From CALAGB01 sp963713965 (GTDB taxonomy: Bacteria; Chloroflexota; Chloroflexia; Thermomicrobiales; Thermomicrobiaceae), in assembly GCA_963713965.1 (NCBI GenBank), contig OY970217.1, forward strand, positions 1 to 64,000: 64,000 nucleotides of DNA. The letters run 5' to 3'. The stretch's first letter is position 1, and every line of letters starts with the position of its first letter. The position numbers and the translations under genes were made by a program. This document shows positions 19,145 to 26,778 of this stretch, piece after piece. The notes below the pieces were generated by a model. It did no database searches, was not told where the DNA came from, and was given only the letters and a program-made list of their open reading frames with translations.

Positions 19145-20020
19145 TCAACGAGCGTTTTTCCTTTTCAACCCCGCGATCCAGCGATCAAGGCTCTGCTGGT
19201 GGGGCGAAAAAGTCTTCAGCTCCTCTAAATATTCCACAGCGCGCGGATAGTGTTGTGTTGCTTCCTCGAGCCGCGCCAGATTGCCCAGCAGTTGCGCGTG
19301 CAGCAATTGGTTGGGTTCGGCCTGGGTGGCTTGCGTCTCGTGCCACTTCTTCAATGCCAGTTCCCACAAATTACGGGCCCGATCATTGTCCTGACGGTTC
19401 TCGCGAAAGATGCGCCCCAGTTCGAACAGGATGTCACTGTTGCCCGGATTGTGACGCAGTCCTTCGCGAAGAAATTGTTCCGCTTCATTGACGCGATTGA
19501 GCCGCGAACGCAGCCAGAAGGACGCGACCACGTACGTTTCCGGCCGTTGTGGATCCAGCTCCACCGCCAGCCGCAGCCAGGGTAACATTTCGCGTTCCTC
19601 GCCGGGTTTGCCATCGAGGTGCCCGTCGTGGTCGCCGTCGTCATCTTCGCCCAGGTGCCGGTGCTCGGTGGGATAGAAATGGCGGCTGAAACGGTCGAGC
19701 CAGTCTTTGGGTTTGCCCAGGAACGAGTCCATGTCCTCGTCTTCTTTGTGGCCCCCTTCCGCATGGGCGGCGATGTGCGGTTGGCCAGACTGGGAACTCG
19801 TGTCAAAGATGGACGGATAATATCCGCTGTGAAAATAGGCATCGGCTTTCAGAAAGAAATGCTGGGCAAACAAGCGGCGGCTATCACCCATGAGCACCGC
19901 CAGGACATTGCCCGATTTGCCCTGATTGCCGGACCAACCCTGAAACCACGGTGCCAGCCAGGCAGCGCAACTGAAGGCCAGCACGACCAGGAACGAAAGG
20001 CTCAAGTAAGCGGACAGCAT
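19145..20020 (-). CDS. Membrane-anchored tetratricopeptide-repeat protein of an ABC-transporter operon
   Basis: Protein of 291 residues with one N-terminal hydrophobic helix (LSLSFLVVLAFSCAAWL) and, in the second half, at least three TPR units (DPQRPETYVVASFWLRSR; NPGNSDILFELGRIFRE; LLGNLARLEEATQHYPRAVEYL). A central acidic, His-rich stretch (GEDDDGDHDGHLDG) may bind metal. The function is unknown. It is the last gene of a three-gene set, 48 bases after the ABC-2 permease gene, and may recruit or scaffold substrates of that transporter. The ATG at 20020 fits the start of the helix. Confidence 0.75.
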   Translation of the reverse strand: MLSAYLSLSFLVVLAFSCAAWLAPWFQGWSGNQGKSGNVLAVLMGDSRRLFAQHFFLKADAYFHSGYYPSIFDTSSQSGQPHIAAHAEGGHKEDEDMDSFLGKPKDWLDRFSRHFYPTEHRHLGEDDDGDHDGHLDGKPGEEREMLPWLRLAVELDPQRPETYVVASFWLRSRLNRVNEAEQFLREGLRHNPGNSDILFELGRIFRENRQDNDRARNLWELALKKWHETQATQAEPNQLLHAQLLGNLARLEEATQHYPRAVEYLEELKTFSPHQQSLDRWIAGLKRKNAR

Positions 20021-20068
20021 AGGAAGTTTTTCAGCGCGAAATGTTCGCCATCATCGTCACCTTCGCGT

Positions 20069-20923
20069 TCAATTGACTGCCTGGCGCCGAAAACGGAGGC
20101 TGGCGATCAACAAGAAGATTCCCATATACACCGCCGCGTACAACAGCGCCACCATCCATACGCCCCACGAAATCGCCCCCCAATTGTGGATGATCAAGTT
20201 GCGCACATCGAACAACTCGAGGTGCGGCAGAATGAAATAAATGGTGTACAACAGCGTCTGGAGCGGCTCGTTCAATTGCAGGGCGACTTGGTTCAGATGA
20301 CGTCCCAGCAACAAAATGCCGGCCACCACCACAAACGTGATCGTGTTGTTCGACGATGGCGCGGCAAAGACAATCGAGCCCAGCAGCGTCATCGCCACGA
20401 CCACGCCGAGCATGAACCAGTGCAAGGCCATCGCTTGGAAGTAGCTGGCCAGCGGCCATTCATGTTCGCGGGTGCCGCTGATCAACGCAAAGAACCCGTA
20501 GAAAATCACGAGCGCCAGTCCACTGGCCTGCCAGCACCCCCAAAATTTGCCGAGCAACAATTGCGTCCGCGTGACTGGCTTGGCCAGCAGCGGGAAAATG
20601 GTGCGCTGCTCGCGTTCCGCCGGCAGTTGCCGGGCAGTGGTGGTGATGGCGATCACGAGCGACGACGCCCAGATCAGCAACAGACAGATTTCCTTGAGGT
20701 AACGAACAATCTTGTCGTCATTGAAGAAACTGACCGAGCCGAGCAGGAGCGTGATCAGCGCCGTCAGCACGAAGAGCACATAAAAGTCCTTCCGCCGGTA
20801 CAGTTCCTTGATGACGACGCCACCGATGGCCTGGACGTTGTTCAAGCCACTCCAGCGTTCGTTGGCGGTCCAGGAGTCAGGCGGCGCGCTCGCAATCGCC
20901 GGGTAAGTGTTGGCCGGATTCAT
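20069..20923 (-). CDS. ABC-2 type transporter permease
   Basis: Integral membrane permease of 284 residues with six hydrophobic helices (for example VLFVLTALITLLLG, EICLLLIWASSLVIAIT, LALVIFYGFFALIS, MLGVVVAMTLLGSIVF, ITFVVVAGILLLG, VWMVALLYAAVYMGIFLLI). The stretch ARQLPAEREQRTIFPLLAKP between helices 2 and 3 is characteristic of NosY/ABC-2 permeases. It works with the ATPase encoded just upstream. The ATG at 20923 lies inside the end of the ATPase gene (47-base overlap), which suggests coupled translation. The transported substrate is unknown. Confidence 0.88.
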   Translation of the reverse strand: MNPANTYPAIASAPPDSWTANERWSGLNNVQAIGGVVIKELYRRKDFYVLFVLTALITLLLGSVSFFNDDKIVRYLKEICLLLIWASSLVIAITTTARQLPAEREQRTIFPLLAKPVTRTQLLLGKFWGCWQASGLALVIFYGFFALISGTREHEWPLASYFQAMALHWFMLGVVVAMTLLGSIVFAAPSSNNTITFVVVAGILLLGRHLNQVALQLNEPLQTLLYTIYFILPHLELFDVRNLIIHNWGAISWGVWMVALLYAAVYMGIFLLIASLRFRRQAVN

Positions 20924-21671
20924 AGCTGGTCTTTTCGTATCCAATAATTTTGAGGAAAATCTTTTCCAGGTCGCAATGGTGTTGGGCGACCAATTCCGTG
21001 ACCTTGCCTTCGACTTGGATTTCGCCCTGGTGAAGAATGGCGACACGGTCGCACACCGTTTCCACTTCGCCCAATTCGTGCGACGAGAAGAACACAGTCT
21101 TGCCCTCGTTCTTCAGACGCTGAATGATCTCGCGCACCTTCATGCGTCCGAGCGGATCCAGGCCGCTGGTCGGCTCGTCCAGGATGAGCAGGTCCGGATT
21201 GTTGATCAGCGCCTGCGCCAGTCCCACCCGTTGTTGCATCCCCTTGGAATACGTCTTGATGGTCCGCTTCCGGGCGTGCTCCAGTTCCACCAATTTGAGC
21301 ACCGCGTCGATGCGATGTTCGAGGTCGTCCTTGGGGATTCGGAAGATTTTGCCGTAGAACCGGAGCAGCTCTTCGGCGGTCAGGAACTTGTAGTAATAGG
21401 TTAACTCGGGCAAATACCCGAGGCGCTGCCGGGCGATGGGCTTGCGCACGTTTACGCCAAACAAATACGCGTTGCCGGCGGTGGCGTTCACGAAGCCGAG
21501 CAGGACGTTCATGGTGGTGGTCTTGCCGGCGCCATTCGGGCCGAGAAAACCAAACACCTCGCCCGGATACACGCTCAGGTTCAGGTTCCGGAGCGCCTGC
21601 TTGACGCGTTGCGGTGATTCGCGGGCTGGAAATTCCACCCGGAGGTTTTCAATGTTCAGAATCGGTTTCAC
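20877..21671 (-). CDS. ABC transporter ATP-binding protein
   Basis: Cytoplasmic ATPase of 264 residues with all catalytic motifs: Walker A (GFLGPNGAGKTTTMNVLLG), Q-loop region (YLPELTYYYKFLTAEELL), signature YSKGMQQRVGLAQAL, Walker B LLILDEPTSGLDP and the H-loop (SSHELGEVE). It belongs to the DRA/CcmA-like group that energises ABC-2 permeases. It is the first gene of the operon with the permease at 20069-20923 and the TPR protein at 19145-20020. Confidence 0.93.
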   Translation of the reverse strand: MKPILNIENLRVEFPARESPQRVKQALRNLNLSVYPGEVFGFLGPNGAGKTTTMNVLLGFVNATAGNAYLFGVNVRKPIARQRLGYLPELTYYYKFLTAEELLRFYGKIFRIPKDDLEHRIDAVLKLVELEHARKRTIKTYSKGMQQRVGLAQALINNPDLLILDEPTSGLDPLGRMKVREIIQRLKNEGKTVFFSSHELGEVETVCDRVAILHQGEIQVEGKVTELVAQHHCDLEKIFLKIIGYEKTSYESGQHLPGDCERAA

Positions 21672-21860
21672 AGAAAACTTTCCCTCGCCAGACGTAGCCT
21701 AAAATGTGCCAGTAGCGTCCCTGCGGCCTACGCCGTCCGGGACCGGCATAGTCAGTCGATGGGCGTGATCCGCGCTTCGTTGGCCAGTTCCACCCGCGCC
21801 CGCCCATAGCGGCAATGGCGATGGTTGCATTGTCCTTTGCCTTCAGGTTAGTCTAGACAC

Positions 21861-22082
21861 ATGGCCAATACGTTGCTGGACCAAGCTCGGGTGGATCGGA
21901 CTGCCTTCTCAGTAACCACGCTGGAGGAGGCGGAGAAAGCGGACCGGGAATATTGGCGTTCGCGCACGCCCGACGAACGACTGGCTGCATTGGAACTCAG
22001 CCGACAAATTGCTTATGGCTACGACCCGACTGCCCGCCGACTTTCAGGATTTTTTGAAGTTGTTGAATTCACACCGCGTTGA
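21861..22082 (+). CDS. Small protein upstream of a nucleotidyltransferase (possible antitoxin-like partner)
   Basis: Protein of 73 residues with no signal peptide or membrane helix. The first part (RVDRTAFSVTTLEEAEKADREYW) and the central TPDERLAALELSRQIAYGYD are of a type often found just ahead of nucleotidyltransferase-like genes. Its end overlaps the next gene by 68 bases in another frame. This tight overlap suggests a two-gene unit in which the small protein could be an antitoxin or adaptor; that role is inference. Confidence 0.65.
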   Translation: MANTLLDQARVDRTAFSVTTLEEAEKADREYWRSRTPDERLAALELSRQIAYGYDPTARRLSGFFEVVEFTPR

Positions 22083-22464
22083 GTATCTGCTGATTGGCGG
22101 CTATGCGGTGTGCTACCACGGGTACTACCGGAACACGAACGACATCGACTTCTGGATTGCCGTCCACTCCGAGAATGCCAGGAAGATGGCCCAGGTCATC
22201 AAGGAATTCGGGATTAACGTGCCGGAGTTGTCCGAGGAATTGTTTTTGCAGAAAGGACGAATTATCCGCATGGGGGTGGAACCCACTCGGATCGAAATCT
22301 TGACAGGTATTTCCGCCTGCGAGTTTGGCGAGTGCTATACGCGGCGCACCCAAGCCACGATTGACGATGTTCCGGTGAGTCTTATCAGCCTGCCCGACCT
22401 GATTAGAAACAAAATCAAAAGTGGCCGATTGAAAGACCTCGATGACGTGCAACACTTGACGTGA
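22015..22464 (+). CDS. Nucleotidyltransferase-fold protein (DUF6036/AbiEii-like)
   Basis: Protein of 149 residues. The segment VEYLLIGGYAVCYHGY carries the GG motif of the polymerase-beta nucleotidyltransferase fold and NTNDIDFWI the D-x-D metal-binding motif; the end SLPDLIRNKIKSGRLKDLDD is the usual C-terminus of this family. ATG 22015 is preferred to TTG 22009. Such proteins often act as the enzymatic half of toxin-antitoxin or abortive-infection pairs, sometimes by AMP-ylating a partner. The small gene at 21861-22082 overlaps its start. Activity is not shown by sequence alone. Confidence 0.75.
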   Translation: MATTRLPADFQDFLKLLNSHRVEYLLIGGYAVCYHGYYRNTNDIDFWIAVHSENARKMAQVIKEFGINVPELSEELFLQKGRIIRMGVEPTRIEILTGISACEFGECYTRRTQATIDDVPVSLISLPDLIRNKIKSGRLKDLDDVQHLT

Positions 22465-22617
22465 GGCGGCCAGGGTTTGGACGGACAAGCATTGGTTGAA
22501 ACATACGGGAATCCCGGCAAAAGGCCTCACCGGCGATGGCCATGGCGGACGATGAATTCTTTGACTTATTGACGCGGAATGAAACCACTTCTCACGATAG
22601 AAGGGATTCAGGATTCT

Positions 22618-23598
22618 TCAAGGCACCACTTGCACGCGAGGATGGGTGTTTTCGAATGTATTAATGGCTGTTCCAGTCACCGAAGTGTTGACCAAATCCA
22701 CCCATTCCAATCGCTTCATCCGTCCCAATTCATTCAGCACTTCGTCGTTGATCTTGCGGGCATTTTGCAGATGGAGCTTTTGCAGGTTCGGCAACCTCCG
22801 CAAATACTTCAAGTTATCCACTGTGACGGACGAGCCATTTAAGCTCAGCTCGACGAGGTTGGTCATTCCCCGCAAATAGACCAAGCCTTCCCCAGAGATC
22901 GGCGCATTGACCAGTTCAGTTTTCGAAGTGAGTCAAGTTACTCAGTGGCTGCAAATCCTCATCGTGAAATTCGCAGACGTGCAGGCTGAAAGCCTCCAGG
23001 TCCGGAAATGCTTCCAGAAACTCAAGGTCGCCCTGGATGCAGTGAGACAAAATTCCGAATGCGATTCGCGTGATCAGCCCGGCAAATCCGGCCCTTTCCA
23101 TCACGTTTTCCCAACGTCCGCCGGGTGCCTGCACCCAGATGGATGGTGGATTCCAGGATTGTTGCCGTGCTGAGTTTTTGGTCGGTGAGCCGACGCATCG
23201 CTTCAATGGCCCAGGCTCGGAAACGCCGTGCCGGAGTGTTGGGCCGGTTTGGGATTCGGCGCAAACTGGCTGGAATGGAGGGGGATTTCCTGGAATGAAC
23301 CCTGGCCAGTTCCCACCACCACCGTTGTCTCCGCCACCAACTTGCCAGTTGTTCTCAACTGGAGGTCCACGGTCTGGCCGGACGGCAAATCCTCAACGAC
23401 GCGCGTCAACCGCCCATCGCGCAACAGGCGAGCGCGTGCTTCAGGAAACAACGTTTGCCAGGGAGAATAGCTTCGCTCGCTCATGTTCAGCGCGCAGAAA
23501 AGCGCTTTCGCTTCATCATCAGTGAGGTCCTTGAATTGAAGCCACGCTTCGCGGAAATCATATCCGGCTTGCCGCTCGCGTTCCAGTTTGCGGATCAA
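22618..23598 (-). pseudogene. C-terminal leucine-rich part of the exported protein at 23558-25981 (several frameshifts)
   Basis: Four consecutive segments in different frames continue the upstream protein: RKLERERQAGYDFREAWLQF (from 23598), RAWAIEAMRRLTDQKLSTA (about 23230), ERAGFAGLITRIAFGILSH with DLEFLEAFPDLEAFSLHV (about 23110-22930), and LVYLRGMTNLVELSLNGSSV to the stop at 22618. The last two contain at least four leucine-rich repeats of about 24 residues. Breaks lie near 23600, 23240, 23150 and 22915. No start codon of its own is needed if the breaks are assembly errors. Confidence 0.7.
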
Positions 23599-25981
23599 GT
23601 TTTACCACCAGGGTGCGAACCGGTCGCAATTCGATTGAAAGCATCTGGTTCGAGGCCAAGGTGTCCATGCTCCAACCGATGAACCGTCCCGGCATGCGCG
23701 CCACCACCACATAACGGCGCCCTATATCTCCTCGGAATCGCACCTGCCCCGCGTCGTTCGACAAATCAGCAATCTCTCGCTCGCGCCAGTCCGCTTGATC
23801 AGCAAACACGCTCACCAGCGCGCCGCCAAACGGATGACCTTCGTGCGAAATTTTTACGGTGGTCCACTGTCGCGGTGCTGCTTCGGACGGACGGTATTGT
23901 GCGTCGCTCAAGTCGAGCTCGCTGTTCTCGCCGGCGCGGACTACCACTGTCACATTGCTGACCGCGCCAAACGTGCGCGGGTCGGTGTTCAACACCTGGT
24001 AGATTCCGGGACGAAGGTAAGTCGCCTGGAGACGGTTGGTGTCGCCGGTGAGTGAATAATAGTCTGCCTTCTTGTTTTTTGTTTCCCCGCGCAGATGCAG
24101 GTGTCGAGGCGTCTTTAAGCCCGCCGGCAACAGCACTTCCACCGATCCTCCCGCTTGCAACTGGATCGTCAGGTTCCGCTCCAAGGCGGTGACTTGCGGC
24201 GTTTCCGTGTAGCCGGGCAACGGTCCCCCATCCTCGGGTCGGCGATACAAGTGCAATGTTCCCGCGTCGGGCGCATGCTCGAAATGGAACTGGCCCCGCG
24301 CGTCGGTTCTTGCCCACAAGCGGATGCCCAGCCCGGAATTCGGTGGCTCGAAACTGACGGTTGCGCCGACAACTGGCTTGCCATCAGGAGCCAAGATTAC
24401 TCCTTCCAACGGCCGTTGATGGAATTTCTCCGGGACCGTGAGCGTGAAGGTTTCATCGTCCGGCCCCCTGACGGCGAAATTCGTTTTCCAAGTGTTCCAG
24501 TTGCTGGCCTGCAAAGTCGCCACGATCCGATCCAGATTGGTGCGGACGAAGAACGCCTGGCCGCCGCGGCCGTCCGCGTACGAACCGCCTGAGTTCTCCA
24601 CCACTTTTCCCTTCGTCTCGCCCTGGTAAGCCTTCACCTGCATGTTCGGAATGAGATGGCCTTGCTCGTCCTTGCAGCGCAGCGTGATCTTCTTCGCGCG
24701 CTCCGCCTGCTTGGATTCGATCGACTTGAGCACAATTCGCTGGTCGTCTTCGAAGTCTCGAAAGAAGTGCAAGTAAGGCGGCGTCACCAGATATTCGATC
24801 TGCGAGCCGAAATAGAATGGCAACTGATAATGCCCCTGGCCGTCGCTGGCAATTCGCCCCACCCTGGCCCCGTTCGCCGCGGTCGCCTGCGAGGGGAGAA
24901 CGCACTCCCGACGGTATGGCTCGCCGATGTTCAACCTCCAAAGTCGGGAGCCGGAACGGATTTCGTTGACGGCTATTTCAACATTCTTTGCCGGTTGCCC
25001 GTCAGGCTTCACCAGTTGCCCCGTCCACGTTCGACGCACCGCCGGAATACGCACCGTGAGGTGCCGGGGCTCCTCGGTCCACGAACGCAGATTCAACGGA
25101 TACAGAAAGGGAATGCCGTCCGGGGAAACGATGAAGAGTTGGTCCTCCGCCAGCTCCGTCGTGAAGCTGCCGTCGGTGGGGACTTGGAACAATTCCGACG
25201 CCGTGTAGGACGTAGTCGGTGGACTGCCGATCGCGCCACCCGATCCGGTGAACAGGGCATGCGGCGCAATGAACCAGCCGGCGGCGGGCTGGCCATTTGG
25301 CAGCAGCACTTTCCCGGAAACGCGACGCGAGGGCACGATCGCCTGCAATTCCTGGTCCGTCAGTCGAACCGTGAGGCGCGGCTGGTCGTCCAGTTTCTTG
25401 ATGGTGCCGCCGAGCATCAACTCGAAGGGTTGGGTAAAAGGCGGATGCGTGAAGACCGCTTCGCCTTCGGCGTCCGTGCGCTCATTCCAATCGTGCTGGT
25501 AGCCGTCCAACGGATGCCGCAAAAGAACATTCACACCCCGAACCGGTTCGCCTTGCGCATTCAGGATTCGGATGCGAGTCACCACCGGCTTGCTCAACGT
25601 AATCTGCTGTTCGATCAAGGCGCCGCGGAACGCAATAAACCCGCCTTGGTGCGGCAGGTAACCATCGTGCTCCACCGTCAAGCGATACGAGCTGGTTCGC
25701 GTGCCGGCCGCGGGAAAGTTGAACTGCGCCTCGCCTTTGGTGTCGGTCAGTTCACGGAGCGATACTCCGATTGAGTCGCCGGTCATCCAATCGGTCAGGG
25801 TGATCGTGACCACCGCCTGGGCAATCGGCGCGTCCTTGGCGTCGCGCACCCGAAGGCGCGCCACAACCGATTGGTCAGCAGCCGGCAGAGCTTCCTGGGA
25901 ATAAATCGGGCCCGAGACAACGGCCATGATCCCCAGCAAACCCCACCACTGTATGCATTGGAAAGCGATGTACTTTTTCAT
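23558..25981 (-). CDS. Exported protein with carboxypeptidase-regulatory-like (Ig-fold) repeats
   Basis: Protein of 807 residues as read, about 1,100 if the frame is restored at its 3' end. A signal peptide is seen at the start (GLLGIMAVVSGPIYSQEA). The mature part holds repeated carboxypeptidase D regulatory-like domains, each with a core such as VRDAKDAPIAQAVVTIT, LNAQGEPVRGVNVLLRH, LPNGQPAAGWFIAP, VKPDGQPAKNVEIAVNE, LAPDGKPVVGATVSFEPP followed by DARGQFHFEHAP-like second halves. These beta-sandwich modules are structural or binding domains of surface proteins. The natural end is lost at about 23600 in an A-run; the downstream segments in other frames add leucine-rich repeats. No enzyme motif was recognised. 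It stands alone between the nucleotidyltransferase gene and the sialic-acid cluster. Confidence 0.8.
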   Translation of the reverse strand: MKKYIAFQCIQWWGLLGIMAVVSGPIYSQEALPAADQSVVARLRVRDAKDAPIAQAVVTITLTDWMTGDSIGVSLRELTDTKGEAQFNFPAAGTRTSSYRLTVEHDGYLPHQGGFIAFRGALIEQQITLSKPVVTRIRILNAQGEPVRGVNVLLRHPLDGYQHDWNERTDAEGEAVFTHPPFTQPFELMLGGTIKKLDDQPRLTVRLTDQELQAIVPSRRVSGKVLLPNGQPAAGWFIAPHALFTGSGGAIGSPPTTSYTASELFQVPTDGSFTTELAEDQLFIVSPDGIPFLYPLNLRSWTEEPRHLTVRIPAVRRTWTGQLVKPDGQPAKNVEIAVNEIRSGSRLWRLNIGEPYRRECVLPSQATAANGARVGRIASDGQGHYQLPFYFGSQIEYLVTPPYLHFFRDFEDDQRIVLKSIESKQAERAKKITLRCKDEQGHLIPNMQVKAYQGETKGKVVENSGGSYADGRGGQAFFVRTNLDRIVATLQASNWNTWKTNFAVRGPDDETFTLTVPEKFHQRPLEGVILAPDGKPVVGATVSFEPPNSGLGIRLWARTDARGQFHFEHAPDAGTLHLYRRPEDGGPLPGYTETPQVTALERNLTIQLQAGGSVEVLLPAGLKTPRHLHLRGETKNKKADYYSLTGDTNRLQATYLRPGIYQVLNTDPRTFGAVSNVTVVVRAGENSELDLSDAQYRPSEAAPRQWTTVKISHEGHPFGGALVSVFADQADWREREIADLSNDAGQVRFRGDIGRRYVVVARMPGRFIGWSMDTLASNQMLSIELRPVRTLVVKLDPQTGTRAASRI

Positions 25982-26778
25982 AACCAGCGCAACGGTTCAG
26001 GCAATTGAATCAAGGTTCCCACCTTCACCCGACGGTAACCTTGTAGCGCCGTGTCGGTCTTGTGTCACTGAGAAATTATGGCCTGTTTACCACAGATTCA
26101 CGGATGACGGACAACACAGATACAAGGACTTCCCTTATCGAGGCACCGCTACCGGACTCACCAAATCGCTGGCCGAAACCTTGGTTTTAGTCCAGTTCTT
26201 TTCTATCCTGAAATCCGTGGTGGAATGCTCTGTTCAGGCTGAAGCGGATGACCGATCCAAGCTCTTGGTACGGCTAAAGATTCGGAGTCCATAGAACCGG
26301 CCACGGGCTGAATTCCTTCGGACTTCCGAGCTTCTTACGTTCCACGTTGCGGCAGGCGGAACCAATGCCAATTCTTGCCTCCGGTACAATTTGATTTATG
26401 CACCAGAGGGTTCGCAGATCAATCCGCTCACCGGTCAATTCACCTGGACGCCCAGCGCACGGGCTCGGGATAGCTGAGCACCAGGGGCAAACGGTCCACC
26501 GCTTCCACATTCAACGCCCATTGTTACAATTCGTCGATTGCGAGTTCGTGCTCTGCCTTCAGAGTCTCCGCCAGATGTTCCAGCAACCCGTGGAGACGGA
26601 GATTCAGGTAACGGGAGCGCGGATGCCCTCAGCTCCATCGTAGCGGCGTCTCGGCAGAACACCGCAAATTTAATTCTCTTGGGCGCAAGTTTGCGGCGCG
26701 CTGCCGAGACGCCGCTACGTCCTGTGGGCGCTTGGTAAGCAGGATGAGAAAAGCGGGCTAAGGTTGCCACGACCACAA
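25982..26778. other. Spacer with a small gene remnant (He_PIG/cadherin-like) and a long hairpin
   Basis: Some 800 bases without an intact gene. Around 26330-26480 on the plus strand there is a fragment reading as the end of an immunoglobulin-like He_PIG repeat (APEGSQINPLTGQFTWTP), followed by a stop; this is a remnant of a larger exported protein. The region 26639-26719 holds a separate inverted repeat. The first 350 bases show nothing recognisable. Confidence 0.6.
26639..26719. repeat. 81-bp inverted-repeat element (family D)
   Basis: Arms CGTAGCGGCGTCTCGGCAG (26639-26657) and its exact complement (26701-26719) enclose a second inner pair around CCGCAAA and TTTGCGG. The whole element can fold into one long stem-loop. 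Only one copy is present in the window, but the style matches the other inverted-repeat families here. Confidence 0.8.

Noticed and set aside
19619..20947. A 442-codon open frame on the plus strand
   Set aside because: It is antisense to the TPR and ABC-2 permease genes, which have clear family motifs; the translation shows no domain.
24656..25774. A 372-codon open frame on the plus strand
   Set aside because: It is antisense to the carboxypeptidase-regulatory protein and shows a low-complexity, basic translation.
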